A stretch of 64,000 bases of DNA, from positions 62,001 through 126,000 of the forward strand of contig BROG01000261.1 of NCBI GenBank assembly GCA_030159075.1, written 5' to 3'. The DNA is from Atrina japonica (taxonomy: Eukaryota > Mollusca > Bivalvia > Pterioida > Pinnidae). Within the stretch, counting starts at the first letter, position 1; the number at the start of each line of letters is the position of its first letter. A program made the translations under genes and the position numbers. A model generated the notes under the pieces. It saw only the letters and a list, made by a program, of their open reading frames with translations, searched no databases and was not told where the DNA came from. Shown in pieces: positions 34,940 through 47,160 of the stretch.

Positions 34940-35028
34940 AACACATCAAACCCTGAAAAGCAATGGACTCTTCTGTAAGTAAATGATTTAGACCAGTACA
35001 AATGTGTCTTTGGGGGTGAATAGGTTAA
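34940..35028. mobile_element. MITE family E copy 2
   Basis: Contains CAATGGACTCTTCTGTAAGT, ATTTAGACCAGTACAAATGT and a right end GGTGAATAGGTTAA, as in the other family E copies. Confidence 0.65.
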
Positions 35029-35690
35029 TGGAGTAATCATGATGGTGTTGGATTGACGATAGAGATTTTAAACTGTGATCCATTACAAATTTTAAGCCTA
35101 TTAATAATTCCCAGCTGAAGTTGAAACTTTGGACCAACATAAATCATAAATCCGATACTTTTTTTTACAACTAACAAAGAGGAAATCTTCAGTTTCACTT
35201 GTTCCCTTATCTTGTCTTCTTGGTAAATGAATTACAAATTACCTAGGTGTACACTATACCTACAAGAATACCACACAGACTGTTCTGTTGTTTACAATTA
35301 CACTACAGTTAGTACAATCTTGTACATGGTAACAAGTGACAGTTACAGTTAATCTTAATCAGTGGTAATAAGAAGATACAAATTATACAAGTCTGTAACA
35401 AGTGAAAGACTTACTCATCGTTAAATTCACAAGCTACTGGTGATACAAATGGGCACATTTTAACTAGCGACAGAGTAACTTAATCTTCATTAATTGGCAT
35501 GAAATGAACTTTAATTGATACAGGTTAGAGGGGGAATGACTGATTTAATTTTTTTCTTAATTCAATTACAACAGCAGCTTTAATTGATACAAAGTTGTAC
35601 ATTGAAACTACTGTCACAAATTAACTGTAACTTAAATTTATCAGTAGAAATTAACGCTACCGATATCTATATATATATCTATATATATAT
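35029..35690. other. Non-coding stretch with scattered repeated phrases
   Basis: Phrases such as TTTAATTGATACAA and GTGACAGATTTACTCATC recur here and at 35860-36490 in diverged form. This suggests a very old ~60-100-bp repeat interrupted by MITEs. No gene seen. Confidence 0.4.
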
Positions 35691-35694
35691 ATAT

Positions 35695-35858
35695 CACCTG
35701 TGTATAAAGACCACCTGGTCATAAAGATCGTTTTTTGTTGTCCCCAATAGTACATGTACCATTTGTGTACAAATCAACCTCTATATAAAGACCACCTCCC
35801 TATAAAAACTTGTTTTGTTGTGTCCCTATTGGGGTCTTTATATACAAGTTTTACTGTA
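35695..35858. mobile_element. MITE family B copy 3 (left end replaced by (TA)n)
   Basis: GTGTATAAAGACCACCTGGT, TGTCCCCAATAGTACATG, GTGTACAAATCAACCTC and a right end ATACAAGTTTTACTGTA are present. The left terminus is lost into an ATATATCT microsatellite at 35667-35694. Confidence 0.82.
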
Positions 35859-36119
35859 TTTACTCTTTCTTAATTTAATTGATACAAGGGTGTAGCTTAG
35901 GTAATAAATTTGTATTTCAATGATTAAATGTTAAAACTTCAATTGAGTCAACCTTGTAATAATAGATTTGCTCATTTTTAATTCAGAGGTACTACTCTAA
36001 TTGATACAAACTTGTAATTATTGACAAATTTACTCATACTTAATTTAATGATAATACCAGATTTAATTGATACAAGGTTGTTGCTAGTGACAGACTGAAT
36101 TAATTGTGATTTGTTGTAC

Positions 36120-36285
36120 TACTGAGGAAAATGTCTGGGGAGACCTCCCCACCTGCCACTTATATCTGAACGCTTCAAGTCAGGTGGTCCCTAACAGAAA
36201 TGAAGGTTTTTAATTAGAGTATTAACTCAGTGGTTCTCAGATTGTGGTCTCACAAGAAAGGTGGTCTCTCATGACAGGTTTCATC
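36120..36285. mobile_element. MITE family A, diverged copy
   Basis: TGGTTCTCAGATTGTGGTCT, GGTGGTCTCTCATGACAGGT and the left-half CTCCCCACCTGCCA follow the order of family A. The termini are eroded. Confidence 0.5.
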
Positions 36286-36690
36286 TTTAGGTATAATCTT
36301 TAACTTATATACCAGTAAGATATACAGCTAGTGATAGAATTAATCTTCCTTAATTCAGTGGTAATGCATATATGAGCTTCAAATGGAATAGACTTGCAGC
36401 TAATGACAGATTTATGCATCTTTAATTCAGCGGGAATATAAGCTTCAAATGGTACAAGCTATACAGCTAGTGACAGATTTACTCATCCTCAATTAAATAT
36501 GTAAATTATATTACTGATTCTGACATGAAATCAACATCTTTTTGGATCTATCACAACTTAATAAATATCTGAATGAAAATCGAGAGTTGCACAGAGCATG
36601 CCAGCATTACTGGAACATCTTATTAATTATTAAACTTGATCAGGCAAATGAAAAATCAATTTCAAATAATTCACAAGATAAGACGTACTT

Positions 36691-36781
36691 TTAACTCATT
36701 TACCCCTAAAGACACATTTGGACTGATCTAAGTCATTGATTTACAGAAGTGTACATTGTTTTTCTGGGGTTGATGGTTTAA
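36691..36781. mobile_element. MITE family E copy 3
   Basis: The left end TTAACTCATTTACCCCTAAA is the best preserved. The right end GGGGTTGATGGTTTAA is the rough inverse. It is oriented opposite to copies 1, 2 and 4. Confidence 0.65.
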
Positions 36782-36848
36782 TCTAAAGTTGTAGATGCCA
36801 TATGTAGAAATAAAGTATGTCAGATAAAAACAAATCACTGGGTGTTGC

Positions 36849-36868
36849 AAAAAAAAAAAAAAAAAAAA
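36849..36868. repeat. Poly(A) run, 20 bases
   Basis: Uninterrupted A20. No retroposon body was recognised on its left side. Confidence 0.95.
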
Positions 36869-37084
36869 TTGCTCACAAGTGTAATGTGGAAGATAAGATA
36901 GAAAACAAAAATATATCCAAAATTATAGAGTTATATTAATGGAGATGAAAAATAATACAGTGTGATGGAACACACTGAGTCAGAAATACACTTGGTACAC
37001 TTTTATTGGACTACTGATAAAGAATCCGAGTTATTATATTGATACAAAATTCTTTGTAATACTATGTACCAAGATAGTGATGGC

Positions 37085-37235
37085 AATATCTGCCACTAAA
37101 ATGTGGCTCTCAAGATATCCTATATCTAAAAAGAGGTTTAATTTACGCAGATATTTAAATGGGTGTTTTTCCAAATGTGGTCTCAAAAGACAGGTGCTCT
37201 TTTTGACAGTGGTCTCTCAAGATGGGTTCTACTAT
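37085..37235. mobile_element. MITE family A, diverged copy
   Basis: CTAAAATGTGGCTCTCAAGA, TCCAAATGTGGTCTCAAAAG and the right end GTGGTCTCTCAAGATGGGTT with CTACTATA match family A in order. Confidence 0.55.
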
Positions 37236-37689
37236 ACAAATCCTTTGTAATGATATTTTGGTTATGGAGAACTTTAATTGTATATTTTAATGTGATGGAA
37301 AACTTTTGTTGTATTTCTCTCTTGACATAATTTTTCATGATTTTTGCTACATTTAAAAACAGAAAATTTGGTGTAATTATTACTGTGAGGGAATTATTTT
37401 GTGGTTTAACTGTATCACCAGATATTGTAAAACAGAAAGAGGAAAAAAGTGACTTACCCATTATTCAGTTGTTAATGAAATCAATTCTCTTAAACATTCC
37501 CATATATATGTAGAAAGCAATACAAAAATACCATGTCAAATAGTTCACAGAAATATTGAAATGAGTCACATTCAGGAATCTATACATGACCTGGGTTGAC
37601 CATCTTCAATGTACACCATCCAAACAAGATAAAAATATAAAGCTCATACTCTAGCACATGTTGCTGACCAGTTTGGTACTGAAAAGTGA

Positions 37690-37926
37690 TTAGCCTAAAT
37701 GTGATCTCTTACATGTACCTCCCTCAAAACTAGGAAAGTCTACATAAGAAAAAATTAGACTAAAGCCTTGTAATTCCTGTTGAAATGTAGAACTGACAAG
37801 ATGTAGTGATAAGGGTTCTCCGGTATCACTCCTGCTGTGTACTGGTGTGACATTATAATGGGATGTGTTCAGTAAATCTACTTGGTAATTAACCGGTGTG
37901 TTCGGGCAGTAAAAAAGCCCCAGCAC
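37690..37926 (-). CDS. Weak candidate coding or element fragment
   Basis: The 78-codon minus-strand frame (MLGLFYCPNTPVNYQVDLLN and on) lies in sequence with more balanced composition than its surroundings (ACACCGGTTAATTACC, GTGATACCGGAGAACCC). I do not recognise the protein. It could be an exon remnant, a 3' UTR, or part of a repeat. No splice sites are convincing. Confidence 0.15.
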   Translation of the reverse strand: MLGLFYCPNTPVNYQVDLLNTSHYNVTPVHSRSDTGEPLSLHLVSSTFQQELQGFSLIFSYVDFPSFEGGTCKRSHLG

Positions 37927-38639
37927 CTGGATAAAATCAAACCGTTAAAATGATGCTGTACAGATGCCCTGTAGATACAGCTTATTATTTTTCCTTTTTC
38001 TTCATCACTGCAGATGCAATCTTACACTGCAGTCTTATCTCAGGCTAAATAACAGAAATATACATAATTAAGCCTGCAGAAGTCAATCAACATTGAAGCC
38101 TCCGAGGTAAGATATCATAGATACCACCTGCGATTTTACAACATTGGGTCAAAAGACAAAAAATCATTTTCAATAATGTTTTCTTTGAGTCATATTGTAA
38201 AGGATTCTTTTCTTGTTAACAACATGTGTAGGGTTATAGAGCTGATAAGGAATATAAATATAGTTTATAATCATTATAGAGTTTTCTCAGGATTATAATT
38301 TATAACAGGAAAATATCAAATAGCACATATCCTTAATGATCCTTAAAATATCACTTTGGAGTATTTAAATATTTCAAATTTATGCTCCCAACCAGCAAAA
38401 CTTATATATTTTTTTTAGAAACGTGTTTGAAAAACTTATCCATAACTGCATTATTTGATACTTGGCAAATCTTTATGCAGTTTTCAGTACATTTTTTCAT
38501 GTTCATGTAAGCGATATCATGTTTAAATGTAAAAATTTGATCTATTGATAAAAGTCTGTCATTTTTTAAACAAAATTTATAGTTATGTTATTTCTGTATT
38601 GTCTAATTGCAAACTAGTTAAATATGAATAAATTTAGTA
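37927..38639. other. AT-rich non-coding stretch
   Basis: Nothing recognised. Confidence 0.5.
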
Positions 38640-40270
38640 TGAATGTCAGGTAGACATAAACCTGTACTGAAGAATCTAGACAGGTGGACTGTAAACCTGT
38701 ACTGAAGAAACTAGAGATAAACTATAGGTGGACTGTAAACCTGTACTGAAGTAACTAGAGATAAACTATAGGTGGACTGTAAACCTGTACTGAAGTAACT
38801 AGAGATGAACTATAGGTGGATTGTAAACCTGTACTGAAGTAACTAGAGATAAACTATAGGTGGACTGTAAACCTGTACTGAAGTAACTAGAGATGAACTA
38901 TAGGTGGACTGTAAACCTGTACTGAAGTAACTAGAGATGAAGTACAGGTGGGCTGTAAACCTGTTCTGAAGTAACTAGAGATGAAATACAGGTGAACCGT
39001 AAACCTGTACTGAAGTAACTAGAGATGAACTACAGGTGAACCGTAAACCTATACTGAAGTAACTAGAGATGAACTATAGGTGGACTGTAAACTTGTACTG
39101 AAGTAACTAGAGATGAACTACAGGTGGACTGTAAACCTGTACTGAAGTACCTAGAGATGAACTACAGGTAGACTGTAAACCTGTACTGAAAAAACTAGAG
39201 ATGAAATATAGGTGGATCATAAACCTGTACTGAAGTAACTAGAGATGAACTACAGGTGGACTGTAAACCTGTACTGAAGTACCTAGAGATGAACTACAGG
39301 TGGACTGTAAACCTGTACTGAAGTAACTAGAGATGAACTACAGGTGGACTGTAAACTTGTACTGAAGTAACTAGAGATGAACTACAGGTGGACTGTAAAC
39401 TTGTACTGAAGTAACTAGAGATGAACTACAGGTGGACTGTAAACCTGTACTGAAGTACCTAGAGATGAACTACAGGTGGACTGTAAACCTGTACTGAAAA
39501 AACTAGAGATGAACTACAGGTGGACTGTAAACCTGTACTGAAAAAACTAGAGATGAAATATAGGTGGATCATAAACCTGTACTGAAGTAACTAGAGATGA
39601 ACTACAGGTGGATTGTAAACCTGTACTGAAAAAACTAGAGATGAAATATAGGTGGATCGTAAACTTGTACTATAGTAACTAGAGATGAACTACAGGTGGA
39701 CTGTAAACCTGTACTGAAAAAACTAGAGATGAAATATAGGTGGATCATAAACCTGTACTGAAGTAACTGGAGATGAACTACAGGTGGACTGTAAACCTGT
39801 ACTGAAAAAACTAGAGATGAAATATAGGTGGATCGTAAACTTGTACTATAGTAACTAGAGATGAAGTACAGGTGGGCTGTAAACCTGTACTGAAAAAACT
39901 AGAGATGAAATATAGGTGGATCGTAAACTTGTACTATAGTAACTAGAGATGAAGTACAGGTGGGCTGTAAACCTGTATTGAAAAAATAGAGATGAAATAT
40001 AGGTGGATCATAAACCTGTACTGTAGAAACTAGAGATGAACTACAGGTGGACTGTAAACTTGTACTGTAGAAACTAGAGATGAACTACAGGTGGACTGTA
40101 AACCTAGATGTACTAAAGAAACTAGAGATGAACTACAGGTGGGTCGTAAACCTGTACCTAAGAATCTAGAGATGAACTATAGATGGACTGTAAACCTGTA
40201 CTGAAGAAATAATTGTAAACCTGTATAGACAAAAGATGAAACACAGGTGGACCAAAAACCTGTATAAACA
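38640..40270. repeat. 44-bp minisatellite with higher-order structure
   Basis: About 36 units of AAACCTGTACTGAAGTAACT, AGAGATGAACTACAGGTGGA, CTGT. Three variants can be told apart: type A (GAAGTAACT...GAACTACAGGTGGACTG), type B (GAAAAAACT...GAAATATAGGTGGATC) and type C (TATAGTAACT...GAAGTACAGGTGGGCTG). Between about 39480 and 40010 they alternate as ~88-bp dimers, so recent amplification copied multi-unit blocks. The edges are diverged. Confidence 0.96.
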
Positions 40271-40974
40271 AAAGCTGAATACCTTGCCATCAGTCCATAG
40301 CATTGGTAAAAAATTTGGGGATTTCACATATGCTGGTGATATCTCCATATAAATGAAAAATTCTTGTAAGGATGTAAAACAAAAAATCCAATTTTAAACA
40401 TACCAAGATACAAAACAATGATATTGCTAGTTATCAGGAAATGCCACAGAAGTGATAGCAAATGCAACCATCTCTATAACTCATTATGAACAAAGTACTA
40501 CAGAACTACAAATCTGAGACTCCAAGATGTTAATGAGAGGTTAATATCAATTTAAATATAGTAAACAAGATTTGTAATTTATCATCCAAATACAAACTTA
40601 ATTACCTATTAATACATTGTTATTACTCTAGAAACTGAAAAAATTGGCACAGAACTTAACAAAAATAATTATAAATTTGAGAGCTAATGGTTTAGACAAT
40701 TGGATGTAATGAAATTTCTGCATTTTATTATATCAAATCAACCTAGAAAATGATGCAGGTTTTGATAAAGAATTATCATGGGTAATTGTGACTTGGAAAT
40801 TTTTATTTTTGCAGTAGTCTCCTAAAAGAAACTACAATAACACCAAAATAGTTTGTCCTCTCGTTATTTATAGTTACATAGATATCAGCCAGTCCATGCA
40901 AAATGTCCCCACAATGACCAGACAGCCACCAATCTGCTCACTCATCCACGCCAATAAATAGGTGAGGGAAATAT
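40271..40974. other. Non-coding gap between two large arrays
   Basis: AT-rich sequence without gene, element or array. Confidence 0.5.
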
Positions 40975-42290
40975 ATGATAAAAAACATCATAGAGAATAT
41001 ATGGTAACAAAAGATAGATGTAATAGAGGATATAAGGTAACAAAAAAGATAGATGTAATAGAAGATATACGGTAACAAAAGATAAATATAATAGAGGATA
41101 TATGGTAACAAAAGATGGATGTAACAGAGGATATATGGTAACAAAAGATAAATATAATAGAGGATATATGGTAACAAAAGATGGATGTTACAGAGGATAT
41201 ATGGTAACAAAAGATGGATATAATAGAGGATATATGGTAACAAAAGATAGATATAATAGAAGATATATGGTAACAAAAGATAAATATAATAGAGGATATA
41301 TGTAACAAAAGATAAATATAATAGAGGATATATGTAACAAAAGATGGATATAATAGAGGATATATGGTAACAAAAGATAAATATAATAGAGGATATATGG
41401 TAAAAAAATATGGATGTAACAGAGGATATATGGTAACAAAACAGATACAACAGAGAATATATAGTAACATCAGAAAGATGTAATAGAAGATATACGGCAA
41501 CAAAAGATATATATAATAAAGGATATATGGAAACAAAAGATAGATATAATAGAAGATATATGGTAACAAAAGATGGATATAATAGAGGATATATGGTAAC
41601 AAAAGATAAATATAATAGAGGATATGTGTAACAAAAGATGAATATAATAGAGGATATATGGTAACAAAAGATGGATATAATAGAGGATATATGGTAATGA
41701 AAGATGAATATAATAGAGGATATATGGTAACAAAAGATGGATATAATAGAGGATATATGGTAACAAAAGATAAATATAATAGAGGATATATGGTAACAAA
41801 AGATAAATATAATAGAGGATATATGGTAACAAAAGATAAATATAATAGAGGATATATGGTAACAAAAGATAAATATAATAGAGGATATATGTAACAAAAG
41901 ATAAATATAATAGAGGATATATGTAACAAACGATGAATATAATAGAGGATATATGGTAACAAAAGATAAATATAATAGAGGATATATAGTAACGAAAAAT
42001 GGATTTAATGGTTTTTGACTCTACCGGGATGTGCCTTGGTACACCAATAATTGAGGCTATATGGTAACAAAATAAGACAGATATAACAGAGGAATATATG
42101 GTAACAAAATAAGATACATGTAGATGTAATAAAGGATATTTGGTAACATAAGATAGATGAGACAGAGGATATATGGTTACAAAAGATAGATGTAATAGAG
42201 AAAATATGGAAACAACATAACACAGATATAATAGAGGATATATGGTAACAAAAGATGGGTGTAATAGAGGATATATGGTAATAAGATAGA
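40975..42290. repeat. 33-bp AT-rich minisatellite
   Basis: About 38 units of GGATATATGGTAACAAAAGA followed by TAAATATAATAGA (variants TGGATGTAACAGA and others, some 31-bp units lacking GG). Long Tyr/Ile/Leu/Ser-rich frames on the minus strand (up to 324 codons) and short ones on the plus strand are by-products of the multiple-of-three period. A unique ~50-bp interruption occurs at 42003-42055. Confidence 0.96.
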
Positions 42291-42416
42291 TGTCAGGCCC
42301 TGTACTGGGTCTAAGAAAGACGGAGACTTCACATCACCCTCTTGCTATTTGAGGGAGACTTCTTACATAAGAAGGGAGACTTCTAAAATAGTGAGGGAGA
42401 TGAGGTACCATGTGTG

Positions 42417-42572
<156 letters not shown>

Positions 42573-42930
42573 CTTTTTCCTGTCGACTCAGGGTAAAATA
42601 CCATACACAACACGATTGGTAAAAAATAAGTTTGCACACGTGAAAATGTAAAGGAATCCCATTTCACCACTACTGATTAAAATGATTTTTTTCAATTAAC
42701 ATAAATACTTTGTGAATTTTTCACAATGAAAAAAGCCTACATCACATTTTAACAAAGACCCAATAGTCCTATTATCTGAATAGTACTTTCCCTAGTAAAA
42801 CCCTAGTAATAAGTAATGATTAGTTATCAAAATAAAGAAATCAGCATTATAATAATGTTTTAATGATAATATTATTTTAAAATATTTTTTAAAAGTACCG
42901 ATAGAAACATTGAGTACATATTTTGGTGGG

Positions 42931-42978
42931 TTTAATTTTGGCCATTTTAATAGGGTGGCCATAATGGCCAAAATTAAA
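42931..42978. other. Perfect 16-bp inverted repeat
   Basis: TTTAATTTTGGCCATT at 42931-42946 and AATGGCCAAAATTAAA at 42963-42978 pair perfectly around a 16-bp spacer that itself contains GGTGGCCAT. Weaker complementarity continues outward (TTTTGGTGGG against ATCGCCCAAA). This may be the whole of a tiny foldback element. Confidence 0.7.
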
Positions 42979-44840
42979 CAATCGCCCAAATATCTCAATT
43001 TATGGTAACTGAAACATCATAAATATTTCAATTAATTATTTACAACTTTATCATTGTTTATTTTGGCCAACTTTGATCAGACTTCATAACATTCAAGAGA
43101 AAGATGAAGTACAAAGGTAAGTTTATATACATGTACATAAATTATTGCACTGCAACAGTTTGAAATCTTTTATATGGAATAATCAGGACAGACTGTTATT
43201 AATGCATCAATAATTCTGATCATTAAGTTTACATATATACATAATTTTAACTGCAAACTTTCTCTCATCTTTTGATTATTGATACAACACCTTTGACTCT
43301 ATAGGCTTATTTAATTTCCAATCAACAGTTCTACTGTTTCTGGATTTGATTTTGTATTCATTTTCCCCATGATTTTGTTTACAATCAATTTTTACTTCCT
43401 TACACAGGAATCATGAGTGCCAGTATTTCTATCCACTAAGGTTTGTTTTTGTTTCATTTCCTTTTTCATATTTACATGAAATATTCACATTGGCATCACT
43501 TTGATCTTCTTTCATCTACATCTAACTGCTTTGTTACCAAGCTAGATATCTTGGGGGGGATTTGAACCAGATTTTGATAACCATTAGGTTACAAATCTAG
43601 CACTTCATTTCTTGGTGCTAGACATCTGTTCAGAGATACACTGGTATAGTTCTGATTTCATATACACAAACTATTTTTTTCGCTATCTGAAGTTTATGTT
43701 GTGAAAGAAATTTACTATAATTTTGATTTTATATACACAAACAATTTTTATGCAACCTTAAGAAAAGGAAATTGACTTGTTCACAAGCCATATATGACCT
43801 AAAAATCATTACTCAAATCTCAAAACTATGAATAAAAATTTGAAATGATTTCGGTTTAAATATTTTTTATTAATCTATACAAATGATAAATGTGGTCTTC
43901 TTAAACGCAAGAACGATATCAAGATATAAACTCTGGCACACCTTTGGGGGTCTGCCCATGTTGACTAAAAATGCCTGTAGTTCATGAAATTGATAAACTC
44001 TTCACTATTTGAAACCTAAAAATATAAACTGCAGTGATATTATAAATGTGTGTTTTACAGAATTAAGAACAAAAAGTACTGGACTTATCACAATATACAT
44101 GATGTAATTCTGTGTCAATCACACAACCTAATTATCAGCTCAGAACAGTTGGGTGTCCCGTCAACAGCTGTAGAACCAAATATCTTCATTATCTTACCAA
44201 ACTTCAAAGCTCAGACCTTGAAGATTTTTACTAAGTATAAGAGTCATGCTTTTGAAGGTTTTGGGGAATATGAGCGGCTGTAAAGTTATGATGGGTTTTC
44301 AAACTGTCTTCAGACTAAGAGCTAGTAGATATTTCAGTGTACATTTGCATATGACTGACGGAAAAGTCCATAAAATTCACAAATATTCTATGTGCTTGTG
44401 CTGTATCGTAGAATATAATGACAGAGTTCAGATCCATAGTCAAACAACATTGCAAGCATATGTTGGCCTACATTGGTTTTTATAAAACGATATCTCTTTA
44501 CAACACAATACTTCAGTAGAAATAGTTTATCTATAGACTTCACACTTTGGTATGTGGGAGATTTTAATAAAATGATATTAGTAAGATGTCAATCAGCATT
44601 ATTAACCAAAATACTATCATCACATTTAGAATTTCTGATATAGAGTAAACACATACAACTCGGTAGTTCCAACTATTTCATTACAGGTATACTAAGTATA
44701 GAGTTATATCTTGTATAAATTTGTAGATATTAATTTACAGCTTTTCTACATTTTACATGTTTAGGTCTACAAAGATACATGTAATGTGATACAGTAGGGT
44801 TCCATCAAAACCCAAAACATTTATCAAAACTAGCAGTGTT
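42979..44840. other. AT-rich non-coding stretch
   Basis: Isolated plus-strand splice-like sites are present: AAAG/GTAAGT near 43115 and TTACACAG near 43405. No coding frame links them. The 77-codon frame at 44050-44283 follows an acceptor-like TGTGTTTTACAG but has no recognisable domain. Confidence 0.4.
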
Positions 44841-44842
44841 CA

Positions 44843-45305
44843 GGTAAAACAATTTACCATGCTCTGTTTCCATGTTGTAACAGGTAAAACATTTTACCTT
44901 GCTCTGTTTCCATGTAGAGGTAAAACATTTCATCTTGCTCTGTTTCCATGTACAGGTAAAACATTTTACCTTGCTCTGTTTCCACGTACAGGTAAAACAT
45001 TTAACTTGCTCTATTTCCTTACACAGGTAAAATATTTTACCTTGCTCTGTTTCCATACACAGGTAAAACATTTTACCTTGCTCTGTTAACATGTACAGGT
45101 AAAACATTTTAACTTGCTCTGTTTCCATGTACAGGTAAAACATTTCACTTGCTCTGTTTCCATGTACTGGTAAAACATTTTACCTTGCCGTATTTCCTTA
45201 CACAGGTAAAATATTTTACCTTGCTTTTTTCCATGTACAGGTGAAACATTTTACCTAGCTCCATTTCAATACACAGGTAAAACATTTTACCTTGCTCTGT
45301 TACCC
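44843..45305. repeat. 36-bp minisatellite carrying an inverted-repeat hairpin in each unit
   Basis: About 13 units of AGGTAAAACATTTTACCTTG followed by CTCTGTTTCCATGTAC. AGGTAAAA and TTTTACCT are perfect 8-base inverted arms around CA. Several units have lost one arm base (for example CATTTAACTTG, CATTTCATCTTG). Confidence 0.95.
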
Positions 45306-45370
45306 TGCATTACAGTAACTCTAATATGTTTGTGTTTAAAATAATACTTTCACCACTGTTCAAATTTAAA

Positions 45371-45560
45371 TACTGTATGCCTGGTCACTCCCATTTAATT
45401 TTTGCCATTTTTGCTCTTAGATGAGATGGCAAATTCAAAGTGAAAGTGAAAATTTCAATTAACTGAAACATAGGCATGCATACCCTCCATGAGACTGTGA
45501 TGATTTGCTGTCGTAAAAGGGCAAAAATAACCAGGGGCGAAAATTTACAGGTAGACAGTA
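45371..45560. mobile_element. MITE family D, copy 2 (~190 bp)
   Basis: The left end TACTGTATGCCTGG and the right end (inverse of TACTGTCTACCTGTAAATTT) are inverted. The interior has TTGCTCTTAGATGAGATGGC and AAAAGGGCAAAAATAACCAG. It lies between two minisatellites. Confidence 0.75.
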
Positions 45561-45561
45561 T

Positions 45562-46232
45562 CAATGACATGTAGTATGAACACAAAATGCCATGTGGTAT
45601 GAACACAAAATGCCATGTGGTATGAACACAAAATGCCATGTGGTATGAACACAAAATGCCATGTGGTATGAACACAAAATGCCATGTGGTATGAACACAA
45701 AATGCCATGTGGTATGAACACAAAATGCCATGTGGTATGAACACAAAATGCAATGTGGTATGAACACAAAATGACATATGGTATGAACACAAAATGCCAT
45801 GTGGTATGAACACAAAATGCCATATGGTATGAACACAAAATGCAATGTGGTATGAACACAAAATGACATATGGTATGAACACAAAATGCCATGTGGTATG
45901 AACACAAAATGCCATGTGGTATGAACACAAAATGACATGTAGTATGAACACAAAATGCCATGTGGTATGAACACAAAATGACATATGGTATGAACACAAA
46001 ATGCAATGTGGTATGAACACAAAATGCCATGTGGTATGAACACAAAATGCCATGTGGTATGAACACAAAATGCCATGTGGTATGAACACAAAATGCCATG
46101 TGATATGAACACAAAATGACATATGATATGAACACAAAATGTCATGTGGTATGAACACAAAATGACATATGGTATGAACACAAAATGCCATGTAGTATGA
46201 ACACAAAATGACATGTGGTATGTACACAAAAT
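45562..46232. repeat. 23-bp minisatellite
   Basis: About 29 units of ATGCCATGTGGTATGAACAC followed by AAA, with variants ATGACATATG and ATGCAATGTG distributed through the array. Nearly constant 23-bp spacing. The 284-codon frame across it is a 23-residue periodic artefact (three units per 69 bp). Confidence 0.97.
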
Positions 46233-46303
46233 ACCACAATATGATGATAAACTGTAATTTTAATTGAAAATATTAATTCACTGATTTTTCTCTCTGGAAA
46301 CTG

Positions 46304-46370
46304 ATATGTGAAACCCAGAACTATGTGAAACCTAGAACTATGTGAAACCCAGAACTATGTGAAACCTTGA
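46304..46370. repeat. 17-bp minisatellite, four units
   Basis: GTGAAACCCAGAACTAT repeated four times with C/T variants in ACCCAG/ACCTAG. It follows the 23-bp array after 70 bp. Confidence 0.9.
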
Positions 46371-46969
46371 ACACTGTATCAGCATATCTAAATTTTACTT
46401 GGCAGTAATAACTATGGCGTCCACTTGATCGCCATACTTCGACAATAATTTAAAAAATCCGACCTTATAAAGTTTATGACCTGTCAAACTCAAGTGACTT
46501 CCTGTTTGTTATCAATAAAACGGCTCATCTTGAAAATCCACAGATTACCGTTAATATCACCAAATTAGTACAGCAATTTTAAATTACAGTCTATACATTC
46601 TGATGAATGCACTACGTTTGATACAAATGTTGCAAAAATTGGTTTGTTCTACAAAAATCACAACATAGCATCTCTGGATATTATGAAAATAAGCCTGTTT
46701 TAAAAGATATACCAAGTAAATGCAATGTACTTTGATGTATGGTAACACAAAGTTAAACCTATAAAAACATATGCATCAAATATATAAGACAGTGAATACT
46801 GGAATCTTACAGATCTCTGAAAATCTAGAAGAGGAATCAGGTACTATAGAGAAATAAGTGTGCTCTGTTGAACTGTGACAGCCGCTCCATGACTAATATT
46901 ATACCAAACCAGGCAGTCACAATCTGTATTTATTTGAATTTTTAAAATGGCATATAAATACAACAGGGT
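46371..46969. other. Non-coding stretch
   Basis: No gene or element recognised. Confidence 0.5.
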
Positions 46970-47160
46970 CAACAATTGTTCTGTTAGATGGTGGAGGAGA
47001 ATATCTGGTTACAATGTAACCAGGAAGGGTCCAACAGACTTCTGCAAGTAAACTGACAATTATTTTCTAACAAAATCAGCTAAGGTTCCAGTGGGACTTG
47101 AACACATGCCGACTAGAGGTGAGAGACTTTATAGTTTAAAATGTGATGCTGTAACCACTC
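46970..47160 (-). mobile_element. SINE body (family S3) adjoining the 70-bp array
   Basis: Minus-strand body with GGTTCAAG-like B-box remnant (GTGTTCAAGTCCCACTGGAA), TTAGCTGATTTTGTTAGAAA, and GGTTACATTGTAACCAGATA. It is collinear with the plus-strand SINE at 52528-52768. The tRNA-like head lies at its right side and has been amplified into the array at 47110-48415. Confidence 0.75.

Noticed and set aside
36849..36868. Poly(A) tail of a processed pseudogene
   Set aside because: No coding or SINE body, and no target-site duplication, is visible beside the A run. The same applies to 60347-60378.
40938..41962. Minus-strand frames of 319 and 324 codons rich in Tyr, Ile, Leu and Ser
   Set aside because: They are translations of the 33-bp minisatellite. 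Several overlapping frames are open at once because the period is a multiple of three, and variation shows no codon structure.
44050..44485. Two overlapping ~78-codon plus-strand frames behind an acceptor-like site
   Set aside because: No recognisable domain, AT-typical composition and no partner exon.
45385..46239. A 284-codon Cys/His/Phe-rich frame
   Set aside because: Created by the 23-bp array, with three overlapping frames of similar length. Substitutions ignore codon position.
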